Shown here piece by piece: positions 1-9,136 of a stretch of DNA of 64,000 nt. The translations under genes and the position numbers were made by a program. The notes beneath the pieces were generated by a model. That model was not told the DNA's origin, searched no databases, and saw only the letters and a list, made by a program, of their open reading frames with translations. Where the stretch lies: positions 2,365,746-2,429,745 of the forward strand of contig NZ_ARVW01000001.1 in the NCBI RefSeq assembly GCF_000384315.1, written 5' to 3'. How positions within the stretch are numbered: position 1 is the first letter of the stretch; the number at the start of each line of letters is the position of its first letter. The stretch comes from Amycolatopsis nigrescens CSC17Ta-90 (GTDB lineage Bacteria > Actinomycetota > Actinomycetes > Mycobacteriales > Pseudonocardiaceae).

Positions 1-82
1 CGTCTCCGGCGTCGTCGGCCCGGTAGTGCCGGGACGCCGCGTCGTAACCGCGCCGGACGGTCTCCTTCGGATCCGCTGTCAT
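1..82 (-). CDS. SAM-dependent methyltransferase, N-terminal fragment (runs off left edge)
   Basis: Only the first 27 codons are inside the window, reading leftward from an ATG at 82-80. The peptide begins MTADPKETVRRGYDAASRHY, the helical lead-in often seen before the Rossmann fold of class I methyltransferases (family assignment is from this short stretch, so tentative). A TAGTTT hexamer on the minus strand (95-90) lies 7 bases before the ATG and no Shine-Dalgarno is visible, so the mRNA is probably leaderless. The gene lies upstream of, and in the same direction as, the NmrA-like gene at 117-1043; the sequence gives no functional link. Confidence 0.55.
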   Translation of the reverse strand, partial: MTADPKETVRRGYDAASRHYRADDAGD

Positions 83-116
83 GGCAGCGAAACTAGGAGA
101 CCGGGCGCGGTGGCGG

Positions 117-1043
117 CTACAGCTTTTCGGCCCGCAGGTGCTCCCGCGCCCACGCGTCGAAGCTGGTGAGCGGGATGCCGAGGTCCTTCGCGTACTGCGG
201 GCGGGCCGGCTGGCCCGCCGCGTTCAGCCACTCGTGCGAAGCGCCCATCGCCGGCATTCCGGCGGCGAAAGCCTCCTCCTCGGTCATCTCCGGCGCGGAC
301 AGTTTCGCGCCAACGGCACCGGAAAGGACCTCGGCGATCTCCGTCATCGAGAGATAGTCGCTCGCCAATTCCAGCTCGACCCCGTCGAACCGCTCCGGCG
401 CGGTGATCGCCGCGACGGCCGCCCTGCCGATGTCCGCCACCGCGACCAGTGACAACCGGGTCTGCGGTTTCACCACGCTCACCAGGCCGCCTTCGATACC
501 GCGCGGGAACAGGAAAGCCATGGACGGCAAGAAGTTCTCCATGAAGAAGGCCGGCTTGAGCAGCGTCCAGCGGGGGAAGCCGGCCGCGCGGACCCGGTCC
601 TGGATCGCGCTCTTGGCGCCGAGGGTTGCTTCCATCGAAGCCCAGCGGCCTTCGTCCCAGCCGGGAGTTTCGGTGTGCTGCCCTGCGCCGCTGACGGAGG
701 TGTGCACGAACTGCGGCACTCCGGCAGCCTTCGCGGCCTCGACGAGGTTGACGCCCTGTGCCACCTCCCCTGCGAAATCGGGGCCTTCCGCGGTCATGCC
801 GGGCATCTGCACGGAGAAGACCGCGCGGGCACCCTTGGCGGCCCGGAGCACGGAATCGCGGTCGTGCAGATCGCCGGTGACCAGCTCGGCGCCGAGTGCC
901 TCGACGGCCTTGGCCCGGTCGGTGGCCGGGTCGCGCACCAGCGCGCGGACCGGAACGCCGGCCGCGCGCAGGGCGCGGGCGGTGGCGCCGCCCTGTCTGC
1001 CGGTGGCACCGGTGACCAGGACGGGCGCGGAACCTGTGGACAT
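117..1043 (-). CDS. NmrA-like NAD(P)-binding oxidoreductase / SDR-type
   Basis: 308 residues. The N-terminus carries the dinucleotide-binding glycine motif VTGATGRQGG (about residues 9-18), followed by RALVRDP, typical of atypical short-chain dehydrogenases of the NmrA/HSCARG family. These bind NAD(P)(H) and act as redox sensors or quinone/isoflavone-type reductases; the substrate here is unknown. The start at 1043 is chosen because GAGGAG lies 4-5 bases upstream and the glycine motif then sits at the usual position; the frame is open further upstream but into the operator region. It is divergent from the TetR gene at 1141, with tandem operator palindromes between, so it is probably that regulator's target. 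Confidence 0.85.
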   Translation of the reverse strand: MSTGSAPVLVTGATGRQGGATARALRAAGVPVRALVRDPATDRAKAVEALGAELVTGDLHDRDSVLRAAKGARAVFSVQMPGMTAEGPDFAGEVAQGVNLVEAAKAAGVPQFVHTSVSGAGQHTETPGWDEGRWASMEATLGAKSAIQDRVRAAGFPRWTLLKPAFFMENFLPSMAFLFPRGIEGGLVSVVKPQTRLSLVAVADIGRAAVAAITAPERFDGVELELASDYLSMTEIAEVLSGAVGAKLSAPEMTEEEAFAAGMPAMGASHEWLNAAGQPARPQYAKDLGIPLTSFDAWAREHLRAEKL

Positions 1044-1064
1044 GCTGCTCCTCGGGCATTCATT

Positions 1065-1117
1065 AAACGGCGGGGCCCGCCGTTTCCTTACCGGTACGAT
1101 ACGGCGGGGCCCGCCAC
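1065..1117. promoter_or_regulatory. Tandem palindromic operators between nmrA-like and tetR genes
   Basis: A perfect inverted repeat, AAACGGCGGG-g-CCCGCCGTTT, occupies 1065-1085. A second copy of its core, ACGGCGGGGCCCGCCA, lies at 1101-1116, 34 bases downstream. Both sit in the 97-bp gap between the divergent reductase and TetR starts. The arrangement fits autoregulatory TetR binding that shuts off both directions (inference). Confidence 0.7.
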
Positions 1118-1140
1118 TTAGCAAGCTTCGAGAGGACGCC

Positions 1141-1713
1141 ATGCCCGAAGGTCAGCGCGCCGACGCCCGGCGCAACTACACGCGGATCCTCGCCGTGGCC
1201 GAGGCGGAGGTCGCCGCGCACGGTGCCGGCGCCTCCCTGGAACAGATCGCCCGCACCGCGGAAGTCGGCTCGGCGACCGTGCGCCGGCACTTCCCCACCC
1301 GCCGCGCGTTGCTGGAGGCGGTCTCCGGGAAGCGGATCGAAGCCCTGTGCGTCCGCGCCAACGATCTGACCGGCCGGGGTGACAGCCGGGACGCACTCCT
1401 GGAATGGCTCAGCGAGGTCGTCACCTACTGCGTCTCCGCCAGGGGCCTGGCGGCCGCGCTGGCCTACGACGGTGCAGAAGTCGAATCCGTGCACGAGAAC
1501 AGCTGCTCGTCGGCGCTGGAAGTGGCAGCGGGCCCACTGCTGCTCCGCGCCGCGCGGGATGGCGCGGTGGCGGCGGGCGTCACGGTCGCGGATCTGATCA
1601 CGCTGATCGTCGGCATCGTGCTGGCCACGGAACACCACCCCGACCACGCCGCCAGGGCGGACCGGCTGTTCCGGCTGGCCGTCGCGGGACTGAGCCCGCG
1701 GGACGGGGACTAG
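1141..1713 (+). CDS. TetR/AcrR family transcriptional regulator
   Basis: 190 residues. Residues about 12-60 form the TetR N-terminal helix-turn-helix, with the recognition region EVGSATVRRHFPTRRALLEA; the remainder is an all-helical ligand/dimerisation domain ending in a helix that begins HHPDHAARADRL. The ATG at 1141 has GAGAGG about 7 bases upstream. The gene is divergent from the NmrA-like reductase with two operator copies between, suggesting local repression released by an unknown small molecule. Its last four bases overlap the convergent vapC-like stop (CTAG at 1710-1713). Confidence 0.9.
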   Translation: MPEGQRADARRNYTRILAVAEAEVAAHGAGASLEQIARTAEVGSATVRRHFPTRRALLEAVSGKRIEALCVRANDLTGRGDSRDALLEWLSEVVTYCVSARGLAAALAYDGAEVESVHENSCSSALEVAAGPLLLRAARDGAVAAGVTVADLITLIVGIVLATEHHPDHAARADRLFRLAVAGLSPRDGD

Positions 1714-2144
1714 GGCACCGGCTGGAAGCCTTCGGCCGCCGCAGCATCGCGAAGTCGCTTGTCGAAGGCCGCGAACGAACGGCAGCCGGGTTCGGTGGAG
1801 GCCACCAGCTGCGCGGTGGCGAGCTGCACCGCGTCGTAGGCGCGAAGCCCGTGCACCCCGGTCAGCCTGGCCGCCACCTCAAGCACGAGCGTTGAGACCT
1901 GCACGACGCTGAACCGCGCCGGGCTTTCCGGCGTGCCCCGATAGTCGGCCTCGAACTCGTTCACCAGCAGCCGGACCTGTTCCGCGGTCAACGCGCCGGT
2001 TCGCTGCTTCCCCCACAGCGCGGCGGGCACCTCGACCCGCGAAATCTCCGAGATCATCAATCCCCGCAGCGACCGGACGTATTCGTCACCCGGCTCGTCC
2101 GCATAGATCTTGACCAGTGCCGAAGTATCGGCGAACGTGCTCAC
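1710..2144 (-). CDS. vapC: PIN-domain toxin of a VapBC-type pair
   Basis: 144 residues, a typical PIN-domain length. Acidic catalytic positions of the family are visible: Asp6 in FADTSALVKIY, a conserved Glu in the ISRVEVPAALW segment, and Asp in the C-terminal RAYDAVQLATA motif. PIN toxins are Mg2+-dependent ribonucleases that cleave tRNA or rRNA. It starts with GTG at 2144 inside a GTGA overlap with the antitoxin stop, so the two are translationally coupled with the antitoxin first. The RNA target cannot be told from sequence. Confidence 0.88.
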   Translation of the reverse strand: MSTFADTSALVKIYADEPGDEYVRSLRGLMISEISRVEVPAALWGKQRTGALTAEQVRLLVNEFEADYRGTPESPARFSVVQVSTLVLEVAARLTGVHGLRAYDAVQLATAQLVASTEPGCRSFAAFDKRLRDAAAAEGFQPVP

Positions 2145-2443
2145 CGGTCGCCGCGGTCTTCGATGACGAAGTCGGAAAGCGGTTTGCCCTTACCGGCCGC
2201 CTTGCGGGCCCTGGCGACCGCTTCCGGGTCCGGCCTTGACGCGACCGGGGTCGTCTTGACCAGCAGGCCGACCCGGTCGAGCCGCTCGCGGATCCGTTCC
2301 ATCTCGTCGCCGGCGAGGTCCGGGTTCGTGGCCGCGTCGAGCACCCGGGTCAGGTACTCGTTCATGCTCCGGCCGGACCTCTCGGCGGCGCGACGGACAC
2401 GGTCGACGAGTTCGTCCGAGGCTCGCCAGCTGACTTGGGACAT
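2141..2443 (-). CDS. vapB: Ribbon-helix-helix-type antitoxin of the VapBC pair
   Basis: 100 residues. The first ~45 residues (VSWRASDELVDRVRRAAERS and onward) look like a CopG/Arc-type ribbon-helix-helix DNA-binding arm and helices. The basic, flexible C-terminus (KAAGKGKPLSDFVIEDRGDR) is expected to wrap the PIN toxin. The ATG at 2443 lies within a 43-bp palindrome; a TAGCAT hexamer sits 6 bases before it and no ribosome-binding site is seen, so transcription is probably leaderless and the antitoxin can repress its own promoter by occupying the palindrome (inference). Confidence 0.82.
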   Translation of the reverse strand: MSQVSWRASDELVDRVRRAAERSGRSMNEYLTRVLDAATNPDLAGDEMERIRERLDRVGLLVKTTPVASRPDPEAVARARKAAGKGKPLSDFVIEDRGDR

Positions 2444-2481
2444 GCATGCATGCTAGCAAGTTGCTTGCATGCATGCATGTC
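2439..2481. promoter_or_regulatory. 43-bp palindrome covering the vapB start and -10
   Basis: GACATGCATGCATGC (2439-2453) and GCATGCATGCATGTC (2467-2481) are exact inverted repeats. The intervening 13 bases are themselves palindromic except for one pair, so the whole block is symmetric about base 2460. It contains the vapB start codon (2441-2443) and the putative -10 TAGCAT on the minus strand. It also separates vapBC from the sugC stop at 2491. Confidence 0.8.
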
Positions 2482-2490
2482 CCCGAGCCG

Positions 2491-3675
2491 CTATTCGCCT
2501 GAATAGGTGAGGTTCTTACCCGAAGCCGGGTCGAAGAGCTGCACCTTGTCGGTGTCGTACCAGAGCTCGACGCTCGCACCCTCGCTGGCCGCGGAGGCCG
2601 CGGACAGCCGGGTGACGATCTGCGAACCCCCGCCCGGCACGTCGGAAGACCCGCTGTCGGCGGCCAACTCGGCCAGTTCGGAGGAACTCGCCAGCTCCCC
2701 CTCCACGGTGAAGTGGGCGTACTTCTCCGAGCCCATCGACTCCAGCACGTCCACCTGCGCGGTGAAGGTCGCTCCGCCGCCCTTCTGCGCGTCGTCCAGC
2801 AGCGCCGCGTCCTCGAAGTGCTCGGGACGGATACCGGCGATCACCTCGCGCGGCGCGTCCGCGGCCTCCGCCAGCCGGCGCACCCGGTCGGACAGCGGGT
2901 GGTTGCCGAGCGGGCTCTGCAACTGCCCGTCCGCCAGCGTGGCCGGCACGAAGTTCATCGACGGCGAGCCGATGAACCCGGCCACGAACAGGTTGGCCGG
3001 CTGGTCGTAGAGGAACTGCGGCGAGCCGATCTGCTGCACGTCGCCGGCCCGCAGCACCACCACCCGGTCGCCGAGGGTCATCGCCTCGGTCTGGTCGTGC
3101 GTGACGTAGAGCATCGTGGTGCCGAGCTGCTTCTGCAGCTTCGACACCGAGGTGCGCATCTGGCCGCGCAGCTTGGCGTCCAAATTGGACAGCGGCTCGT
3201 CCATCAGGAACGCCTTGGGGCTGCGCACGATCGCCCGACCCATCGCCACCCGCTGCCGCTGGCCACCGGAGAGGTTGGCCGGCTTGCGGTCCAGGTGCTG
3301 GGTCAGGTCCAGGATCTGCGCGGCCTCGTCGACCTTCCGCTTGACCTCGGCGTCGGCCATCTTGGCCAGCCGCAGCGGGAAGGCCATGTTCTCCCGCACG
3401 CTCATGTGCGGGTACAGCGCGTAGGACTGGAACACCATCGCGATGTCCCGGTCCTTCGGCGCCCTCTCGTTCATCCGCTCGCCGTCGATGCGCAGCTCAC
3501 CGGAGGAGATGTCCTCCAGGCCGGCCACCATGTTCAGCGTGGTGGACTTCCCGCAGCCGGACGGGCCGACCAGGATGATGAACTCACCGTCGGCTATCTC
3601 GATGTTCACTTCGGAGACCGCGAGCGCACCGTCGGGGTACTTCTTGCTCACCTTGTCGAGAACGATCTCAGCCAT
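2491..3675 (-). CDS. sugC: ABC sugar importer ATP-binding protein (SugC-type)
   Basis: 394 residues, the length of MsmK/UgpC/SugC ATPases. Walker A GPSGCGKST (about 37-45), Q-loop MVFQSYALYP, signature LSGGQRQR, Walker B FLMDEPLSNLD and the switch His in YVTHDQTEAM are all intact. The C-terminal ~150 residues are the OB-fold regulatory domain of this subfamily. It powers import through SugA/SugB, encoded just upstream in the same direction. The order lpqY-sugA-sugB-sugC matches the mycobacterial trehalose-recycling importer. The ATG at 3675 follows the sugB stop by two bases. Confidence 0.92.
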   Translation of the reverse strand: MAEIVLDKVSKKYPDGALAVSEVNIEIADGEFIILVGPSGCGKSTTLNMVAGLEDISSGELRIDGERMNERAPKDRDIAMVFQSYALYPHMSVRENMAFPLRLAKMADAEVKRKVDEAAQILDLTQHLDRKPANLSGGQRQRVAMGRAIVRSPKAFLMDEPLSNLDAKLRGQMRTSVSKLQKQLGTTMLYVTHDQTEAMTLGDRVVVLRAGDVQQIGSPQFLYDQPANLFVAGFIGSPSMNFVPATLADGQLQSPLGNHPLSDRVRRLAEAADAPREVIAGIRPEHFEDAALLDDAQKGGGATFTAQVDVLESMGSEKYAHFTVEGELASSSELAELAADSGSSDVPGGGSQIVTRLSAASAASEGASVELWYDTDKVQLFDPASGKNLTYSGE

Positions 3676-3677
3676 GC

Positions 3678-4520
3678 TTACCCCTTCACCGCGCCAGACG
3701 TCAGCCCCGCGACGATGCGGCGCTGGAAGAACAACACGAACAGAATGATCGGAATGGTGATCACCACGGCGGCCGCGGCGATCGTGCCGGTCGGTTCCTC
3801 GAACTGCGAGGCACCGGTGAAGAACGACAACGCCGCCGGCACCGTGCGCGACGCCTCGGTGGACGTCAGCGAGATGGCGAACAGGAAGTCGTTCCAGCAG
3901 AAGATGAACACCAGGATCGCGGTGGTGAACACGCCCGGTGCGGCCAGCGGGGCGATCACCTTCCGGAATGCCTGCGCCGGCGTGGCGCCGTCCATCTTCG
4001 CCGCCTTTTCCAGCTCCCACGGGATTTCCTTGAAGAACGCGGAAAGCGTGTAGATCGCCAGCGGCAGCGCGAACGTGATGTACGGCAGGATCAGGCCCGG
4101 CCAGGTGTCGAACAACCCGAGCTGGCGCTCGATGTTGAACAACGGGCTGACCAGCGACACCTGCGGGAACATCGCGATCAGCAGCGAAACCCCGACCAGC
4201 ACCTGCTTTCCGGGGAAGTCGAGCCTGGCGATCGCGTAGGCCGCCATGGTGCCGAGCACCACCGCGATCACGGTCGCGATCACCGCGATGCCGATCGAGT
4301 TGATCAGCGCGCGGATGAACTCGTTGGTGACGAAGATGTCCTTGTAGTTCTTCAGCGTCCATTCCGTCGGCCAGAACCCGCCGTCGTCGAGCGCCTTTTT
4401 GGACTTGAACGACAGCGAAGCGATCCACAGCACCGGGAACAGTGCGTAGACGACCACCAGGATGTCGATCAGGCCCCATTTGACCTTGCGGCCGGTGGTG
4501 ACCGCGCCTCCCATCACCAT
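3678..4520 (-). CDS. sugB: ABC sugar importer permease (SugB, MalG-type)
   Basis: 280 residues with six hydrophobic spans, the first at about residues 18-38 ([20 protein letters not shown]). The EAA loop that docks to the ATPase is recognisable ([19 protein letters not shown]). The family is the MalG-like binding-protein-dependent permeases. The ATG at 4520 shares its A with the upstream sugA stop (TGATG); a second ATG two codons later is also possible. It pairs with SugA to form the transmembrane channel. Confidence 0.9.
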   Translation of the reverse strand: MVMGGAVTTGRKVKWGLIDILVVVYALFPVLWIASLSFKSKKALDDGGFWPTEWTLKNYKDIFVTNEFIRALINSIGIAVIATVIAVVLGTMAAYAIARLDFPGKQVLVGVSLLIAMFPQVSLVSPLFNIERQLGLFDTWPGLILPYITFALPLAIYTLSAFFKEIPWELEKAAKMDGATPAQAFRKVIAPLAAPGVFTTAILVFIFCWNDFLFAISLTSTEASRTVPAALSFFTGASQFEEPTGTIAAAAVVITIPIILFVLFFQRRIVAGLTSGAVKG

Positions 4521-5467
4521 CAGCGCTTCCCCCCTTGGTCGGAACCGGGTGCGGCGGTGCCGAACACCTTGATGAAGATGAACGCGATGATCGCCACGGT
4601 CAGGAAGATCAGCACGGACATGGTGGACCCGATGCCAAGGTTGAGCCCTTTGATCAGGTTGTTGTAGGTCTGCATGGACACCGACGCGGTATCTTGCGCG
4701 CCCTTGGTGAGCACGAAGATGTTGTCGAAGATCCGGAACGCGTCCAGGGTGCGGAACAGCAGCGCCACCAGGATGGCCGGCTTCATCACCGGGATCATCA
4801 CCTTGGTGAACCGCTGCCACGCGTTCGCGCCGTCCATCGACGCCGCCTTGAGCAGGTCGTCCGGCACCAGCGCCAGCCCGGCCATCAGCAGCAGCGCCAT
4901 GAACGGCGTGGTCTTCCACACCTCGGCCAGGATGATGATGGCCATCGACGGCAGCCGCTCGGTGAGCAGCGCCGAGTCCGGCGCGAGCAGGGTGGCCAGG
5001 TAGCCGGTGTCCGGCGTCCAGGCGAAGTACCAGGAATACGCCGCCGCCACCGTCACGATGCCGTACGGGATCAGCGCCACCGTGCGGACAAGGCCGCGGC
5101 CGACCAGCGTGCGGTGCATGATCAGCGCCAGCGCCATGCCGAGCACCAGCTCGATCGCCACCGAGACCACGGTGAGCAGCATCGTGGTGCCGAACGCGGT
5201 CCACCAGTAGGAGTTCGACAGCACCGAGACGTAGTTGTCGAAGCCGATGAACTCCTTCTCCGCCGGGAACCTCAGGTCGTAGCGTTGCAGCGAGAGCAGG
5301 AACGAGTAGATGATCGGCCAGCCGGTGACCGCGATCATGACCAGCGCGGCCGGCGCGCACAGCAGCAGGCCGAGCCGCCGTTCCGCCTTCTTTCCCTCGC
5401 TCAGCGCGGGTTTGGCCTTCTTCGGTTTCTTCGCGCTCGCCGGAGCATCTGCGATGGCATGACTCAC
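4520..5467 (-). CDS. sugA: ABC sugar importer permease (SugA, MalF-type)
   Basis: 315 residues. A lysine-rich cytosolic N-terminus is followed by six membrane spans, the first at about 33-57 ([20 protein letters not shown]). The EAA loop [20 protein letters not shown] is intact. GTG start within a GTGA overlap with the lpqY stop, so it is translationally coupled. Partner permease of SugB in the LpqY-SugABC importer. Confidence 0.9.
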   Translation of the reverse strand: MSHAIADAPASAKKPKKAKPALSEGKKAERRLGLLLCAPAALVMIAVTGWPIIYSFLLSLQRYDLRFPAEKEFIGFDNYVSVLSNSYWWTAFGTTMLLTVVSVAIELVLGMALALIMHRTLVGRGLVRTVALIPYGIVTVAAAYSWYFAWTPDTGYLATLLAPDSALLTERLPSMAIIILAEVWKTTPFMALLLMAGLALVPDDLLKAASMDGANAWQRFTKVMIPVMKPAILVALLFRTLDAFRIFDNIFVLTKGAQDTASVSMQTYNNLIKGLNLGIGSTMSVLIFLTVAIIAFIFIKVFGTAAPGSDQGGKR

Positions 5468-6822
5468 GGGATCACCCCCTTGGACTGAAGCGCCTCGTTG
5501 AGCTGGTCGCGCAGCTTGTCGGCGGTGGAGCGCGGATCGATCGCCGACGGCGGGGAAAGCAGCTTCGAGATCACCGTGGACAGCGTCTGGTACGCCGGGG
5601 TCGGTGGCCGCAGCGCGGCGTTCTTCAACGCGGTCAGGATGGTCTCGCGCATCGGGTACTTGGTGTCCATGCTCGGGTTGTCGTCACCGGCGGGCTTGGC
5701 CGGATCGAGCGGCACGGTGTCGGTGTAGATGGACTCCAGGCTCGGCGGCACCCCGTCCTTGAGCGCGGAGAACTTCTGGCTTTCCGCGCTGCGCAAGCAC
5801 AGTGCCGCCTCGAAGGCTTCCGGCTTGTGCTTGGAGTACGGGCTGACCGCGAGGTCGTAGCCGCCGATGGTGGTCTTCGCCGGCTGGCCGGGATTCACCG
5901 AAGGGTAGGTGGTCCACCTGAAGTGCGGCAGGTCCGCCTTCTTGTCCTTGGCGTAGGAGGGGTAGACGAACGGCCAGTTCAGCTCGAACGCGCCGTTGCC
6001 CTTCTGGAAGGCCTGCCGGACCTCGTCCTCCTTCTGGTTGGTCAGCGAAGGATCGGTGATGCCGGTGGAGGTGACCTGCTTGAGGATCTCCAGCGCCTTC
6101 ACCGCGCCTTCGTCCATCACCACGGACTTGCCGTCGTCGGACAGGATGTGCCCGCCGGCGGACTCGACCAGGGTGTTGTAGATGACGACGAGGCCCTCGT
6201 ATTGGGCACCGGTGAACAGCACCTGGTTCGGCTTGCCCTCGGCCTTGAGCCGCTGCGCGTCGGCGATCATCTCGTCCCAGGTCGCCGGCGGCTTCGGGGT
6301 GACCCGGTCGTCGTACCAGAGCAGCTGGACGTTGGTGTTCTTGGTGGCGCCGTAGAGTTTTCCGTCCAGCTTGGCGGTTTCCAGCGGTCCTGGCAGCACC
6401 CCGGCCTCGGCCTTGGCCTTGTTCTCGCCGGTCCACTCCTCCGCCCAGCCGGCCTTGGCGAACTCGGCCACCCAGGTGACGTCGAGGCCGAGGATGTCCA
6501 GCTCCTCGTCGCCGGCGGCCAGCCTGCGCACCATCTGCTCGCGCTGGCCGTCCGCGTCGCGCGGCAGCTTGTTGTAGACGATCTCGTAGCGGTTGCCCGC
6601 CTGCTTGTTGCAGTTGTCGACCACGCTCTGGAACGTGTCTTCGGGCGCGTAGTAGATATTGACCTTCAACCCGGTCGCCGCGCCGCAGCCGGTCAACAGG
6701 CCGGCGGCCAGCACTCCCGCACCGAGCGCGGCGAACGTCCGGCCCGGTGGCCTTCCACGCCTGCGTTTCCTGCCCGGCATGTTCAGGCGCTCCCTCGCGG
6801 GAGGCTCTTGCCGCTTCCCCAT
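5464..6822 (-). CDS. lpqY: Lipoprotein sugar-binding protein of the importer (LpqY-type)
   Basis: 452 residues. An unusually basic leader and a hydrophobic stretch end in the lipobox LLTGC, so Cys46 should be acylated and the protein held on the outer face of the membrane. The rest is a cluster-B extracellular solute-binding fold. Length, gene order and neighbours fit LpqY, which binds trehalose released during mycolate transfer in mycobacteria. Pseudonocardiaceae lack mycolates, so here it may scavenge trehalose or a related glucoside (inference). The ATG at 6822 is supported by AAGGAG 6 bases upstream; an internal ATG (codon 15) with GGGAG upstream is an alternative. Confidence 0.88.
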   Translation of the reverse strand: MGKRQEPPARERLNMPGRKRRRGRPPGRTFAALGAGVLAAGLLTGCGAATGLKVNIYYAPEDTFQSVVDNCNKQAGNRYEIVYNKLPRDADGQREQMVRRLAAGDEELDILGLDVTWVAEFAKAGWAEEWTGENKAKAEAGVLPGPLETAKLDGKLYGATKNTNVQLLWYDDRVTPKPPATWDEMIADAQRLKAEGKPNQVLFTGAQYEGLVVIYNTLVESAGGHILSDDGKSVVMDEGAVKALEILKQVTSTGITDPSLTNQKEDEVRQAFQKGNGAFELNWPFVYPSYAKDKKADLPHFRWTTYPSVNPGQPAKTTIGGYDLAVSPYSKHKPEAFEAALCLRSAESQKFSALKDGVPPSLESIYTDTVPLDPAKPAGDDNPSMDTKYPMRETILTALKNAALRPPTPAYQTLSTVISKLLSPPSAIDPRSTADKLRDQLNEALQSKGVIP

Positions 6823-7112
6823 TCGGACTCCTTCTCAGCGCGCACGCCCGGCGCGGGACCGGCCCGAAATGCCGCGCGGCGAGGAGAAGCACCGCACCCG
6901 CACCCCGACGTGCATGACGCTGGGCGGGAAGTTCACGTACCACCCGCCCAACTGGTGCTGAGCAACCTATGCCGGGCGATCACGGCCCGCAAGCAGTATC
7001 CGTAACGATTCAGGAAAATAGCCCCGCGTCCCCTGGACGGGGGAAAACTCGCCAGGGTAACGGGTGAATCGGGGGTCAGCCGGAAGAGCGGTCCAAGACT
7101 GGTCGGAGTGTG
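6823..7112 (-). promoter_or_regulatory. Upstream region of lpqY
   Basis: 290 bases between the stress-protein stop and lpqY. The 3' end (6823-6840) carries the lpqY Shine-Dalgarno. No coding potential, clear terminator or convincing operator was recognised; it presumably holds the operon promoter, which I could not place. Confidence 0.4.
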
Positions 7113-7646
7113 TCAGCTCGTTGAGCCAGAAGGCCGCATGGCCAGCTTCGCGAGCAGATCCCGGCCCTGTTCGGCGTTGCGCGGCTGGCACAGCACGTCG
7201 TAGCGGCCGGCCACCAGCTGGCTGCTCGAGGAGAAGTCCCGGCGGCCGCGGGTGGAGGCGTAACTGATCGCCGCGAAGATCAGCGCGAACAGCACACCGG
7301 TCAGCATGCCGACCAGGATCGGCGCGTAGCTGACCCCCTGCGAGTTGAACATGCTCAGCAGGATGCCGATGAGCAGGCCGAACCAGGCACCGGAGACGGC
7401 AGCGGTGCCCAGCACCTTGCCCCAGGACAACCGGCCGATCACCCGCTCCACCAGCATCAGGTCGACCCCGACGATGGTCACGTCCTGGACGGTGAAGTCA
7501 TTGTCGGCGAGGTGTTCCACCGCGCGCTGCGCTTCGGAGTAGTTGTCGTAGGAACCGATCGGCCATCCGGTGGGTGGCGTTGGCAGGCGTGGCTGCCCGG
7601 CGGCCGGCCGTCCGGCTGACGAAAAAGGACCGCTCACGATCATCAC
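7113..7646 (-). CDS. General-stress-protein (YflT/17M-like) membrane protein
   Basis: 177 residues. A proline-rich N-terminus leads into IGSYDNYSEAQRAVEHLADN (about 31-50), the start of the domain found in Bacillus general stress protein 17M/YflT. Two hydrophobic helices follow (about 82-100 and 107-127), then a tail containing QLVAGRYDVLC. A similar membrane protein gene (Rv1234) precedes lpqY in M. tuberculosis, so the association with the importer is old; its role is unknown. GTG at 7646 followed directly by ATG leaves the exact start uncertain. Confidence 0.8.
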   Translation of the reverse strand: MMIVSGPFSSAGRPAAGQPRLPTPPTGWPIGSYDNYSEAQRAVEHLADNDFTVQDVTIVGVDLMLVERVIGRLSWGKVLGTAAVSGAWFGLLIGILLSMFNSQGVSYAPILVGMLTGVLFALIFAAISYASTRGRRDFSSSSQLVAGRYDVLCQPRNAEQGRDLLAKLAMRPSGSTS

Positions 7647-7731
7647 CTGTGCTGTCGAAGAGGGGTGGGTGCCCCTTCTATCCTGCCAACCAGCCGCTCA
7701 ACACGCGAATGCGCCCTCAGTCAAGCCTCAA

Positions 7732-7786
7732 GTCCGTGAAGGCCACCTTGCCTACCTTGAACGTAGGCAAGGTGGCCTTCACGGAC
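7732..7786. terminator. Long perfect hairpin downstream of the acyl-CoA dehydrogenase gene
   Basis: A 24-bp perfect stem: 7732-7755 begins GTCCGTGAAGGCCACC and pairs exactly with 7763-7786, around a 7-base loop. It lies 20 bases past the stop of the acyl-CoA dehydrogenase gene (minus strand) and upstream of the stress-protein gene, so it should terminate the former. A related shorter hairpin occurs at 51027-51077. Confidence 0.75.
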
Positions 7787-7805
7787 AAGCGGGGGCTGGC
7801 GGGGG

Positions 7806-9002
7806 TCAGGATTTGGACTTGTATTCGCGGAGGAGGCCGCGGCTGATGATGGTCTTCTGGATCTCGCTGGTGCCCTCGCCGATCAGCAGGAACGGCGCCT
7901 CGCGCATCAGCCGCTCGATCTCGTACTCCTTCGAATAGCCGTAGCCGCCGTGGATCCGGAACGCGTCCTGGGTGACCTCGGCGCAGTACTCGCTGGCGAT
8001 CAGCTTGGCCATCCCGGCCTCGACGTCGTTGCGCGCGCCGGTGTCCTTCAGCCGCGCCGCGTTCACCATCATCAGGTGCGCGGCCTCCACCTTGGTGGCC
8101 ATTTCGGCGAGCTTGAACGCGATCGCCTGGTGCTCGGCGATCGCCTTGCCGAAGCTCTTGCGCTGCTGGGCGTACTCCACCGCGAGCTCGAACGCGCGGA
8201 TCGCGATCCCGCAGGCGCGCGCGGCCACGTTCACCCGACCGACCTCGATCCCGTCCATCATGAAGGAGAAGCCCTTGCCGGGCTGTTCGCCGAGCACCCG
8301 GTCGGCACCGATCTCGAACCCGTCGAACACCGCCTCGGTGGTGTCCACGCCCTTGTAGCCCATTTTCTCGATCTTGCCGGGAATGGTCAGCCCCGGCGCC
8401 ACCTCGCCGAACCCCTCCGGCTTTTCCACCAGGAACGTGGTGAGGTTCTGGTGCGCCTTCTCCGCGCCCTCGTCGGTCTTGACCAGCAGCGCGATCAGGT
8501 TCGAGCTGCCACCGTTGGTCAGCCACATCTTCGAGCCGTCGATGCGGTAGGAGTCGCCGTCCTTGCGGGCCCTGGTCTTGATCGCGGCCACGTCCGAACC
8601 GAGGTCCGGCTCCGACATCGAGAACGAGCCGCGCACCTCACCGGTGGCCATCCTGGGCAGGAAGTGCTTCTTCTGCTCCTCGGTGCCGTGCCGGGAGATC
8701 ATGTGCGCCACGATGAAATGGGTGTTGATCACCCCGGACACGCTCATCCAGCCGCGCGCGATCTCCTCCACCACCAGCGCGTAGGTCAGCAGCGACTCGC
8801 CGAGCCCGCCGTACTCCTCGGGAATGGTGATCCCGAACAGGCCCATCTCCTTCATGCCCTCGACGATGTCCGACGGGTAGGTGTCACCGTGCTCGAGCTC
8901 CTGGGCGTGCGGGATGACCTCCTTGTCCACGAACGAACGGACCGTGGACAGGATCTCGGACTGCACATCGGTGAGGCCGGCGGTCTGGGCGAGGCGGGCC
9001 AT
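7806..9002 (-). CDS. Acyl-CoA dehydrogenase
   Basis: 398 residues, full length for the family. The FAD/substrate signatures are intact: FSMSEPDLGSDVAAIKTRA in the middle domain, DAFRIHGGYGYSKEYEIERL in the C-terminal domain, and the catalytic Glu in GEGTSEIQ near the end. It catalyses alpha,beta-dehydrogenation of acyl-CoA, passing electrons to ETF; chain-length or branched-chain preference is not evident. The ATG at 9002 has AAGGGAG 6 bases upstream. Monocistronic, with its own strong hairpin terminator. Confidence 0.92.
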   Translation of the reverse strand: MARLAQTAGLTDVQSEILSTVRSFVDKEVIPHAQELEHGDTYPSDIVEGMKEMGLFGITIPEEYGGLGESLLTYALVVEEIARGWMSVSGVINTHFIVAHMISRHGTEEQKKHFLPRMATGEVRGSFSMSEPDLGSDVAAIKTRARKDGDSYRIDGSKMWLTNGGSSNLIALLVKTDEGAEKAHQNLTTFLVEKPEGFGEVAPGLTIPGKIEKMGYKGVDTTEAVFDGFEIGADRVLGEQPGKGFSFMMDGIEVGRVNVAARACGIAIRAFELAVEYAQQRKSFGKAIAEHQAIAFKLAEMATKVEAAHLMMVNAARLKDTGARNDVEAGMAKLIASEYCAEVTQDAFRIHGGYGYSKEYEIERLMREAPFLLIGEGTSEIQKTIISRGLLREYKSKS

Positions 9003-9136
9003 GCGAGCTCCCTTTCGTGGTGGCGCTGGTTACCGGTGAGTATGACCGCTGGGCGCGACGGCCGCTATGAGATGCTCACCTCTGGGGGAAGCCACCACCG
9101 CTCCTTCCCGCAGGACCGAGCGCAAAGGCAGTATCG

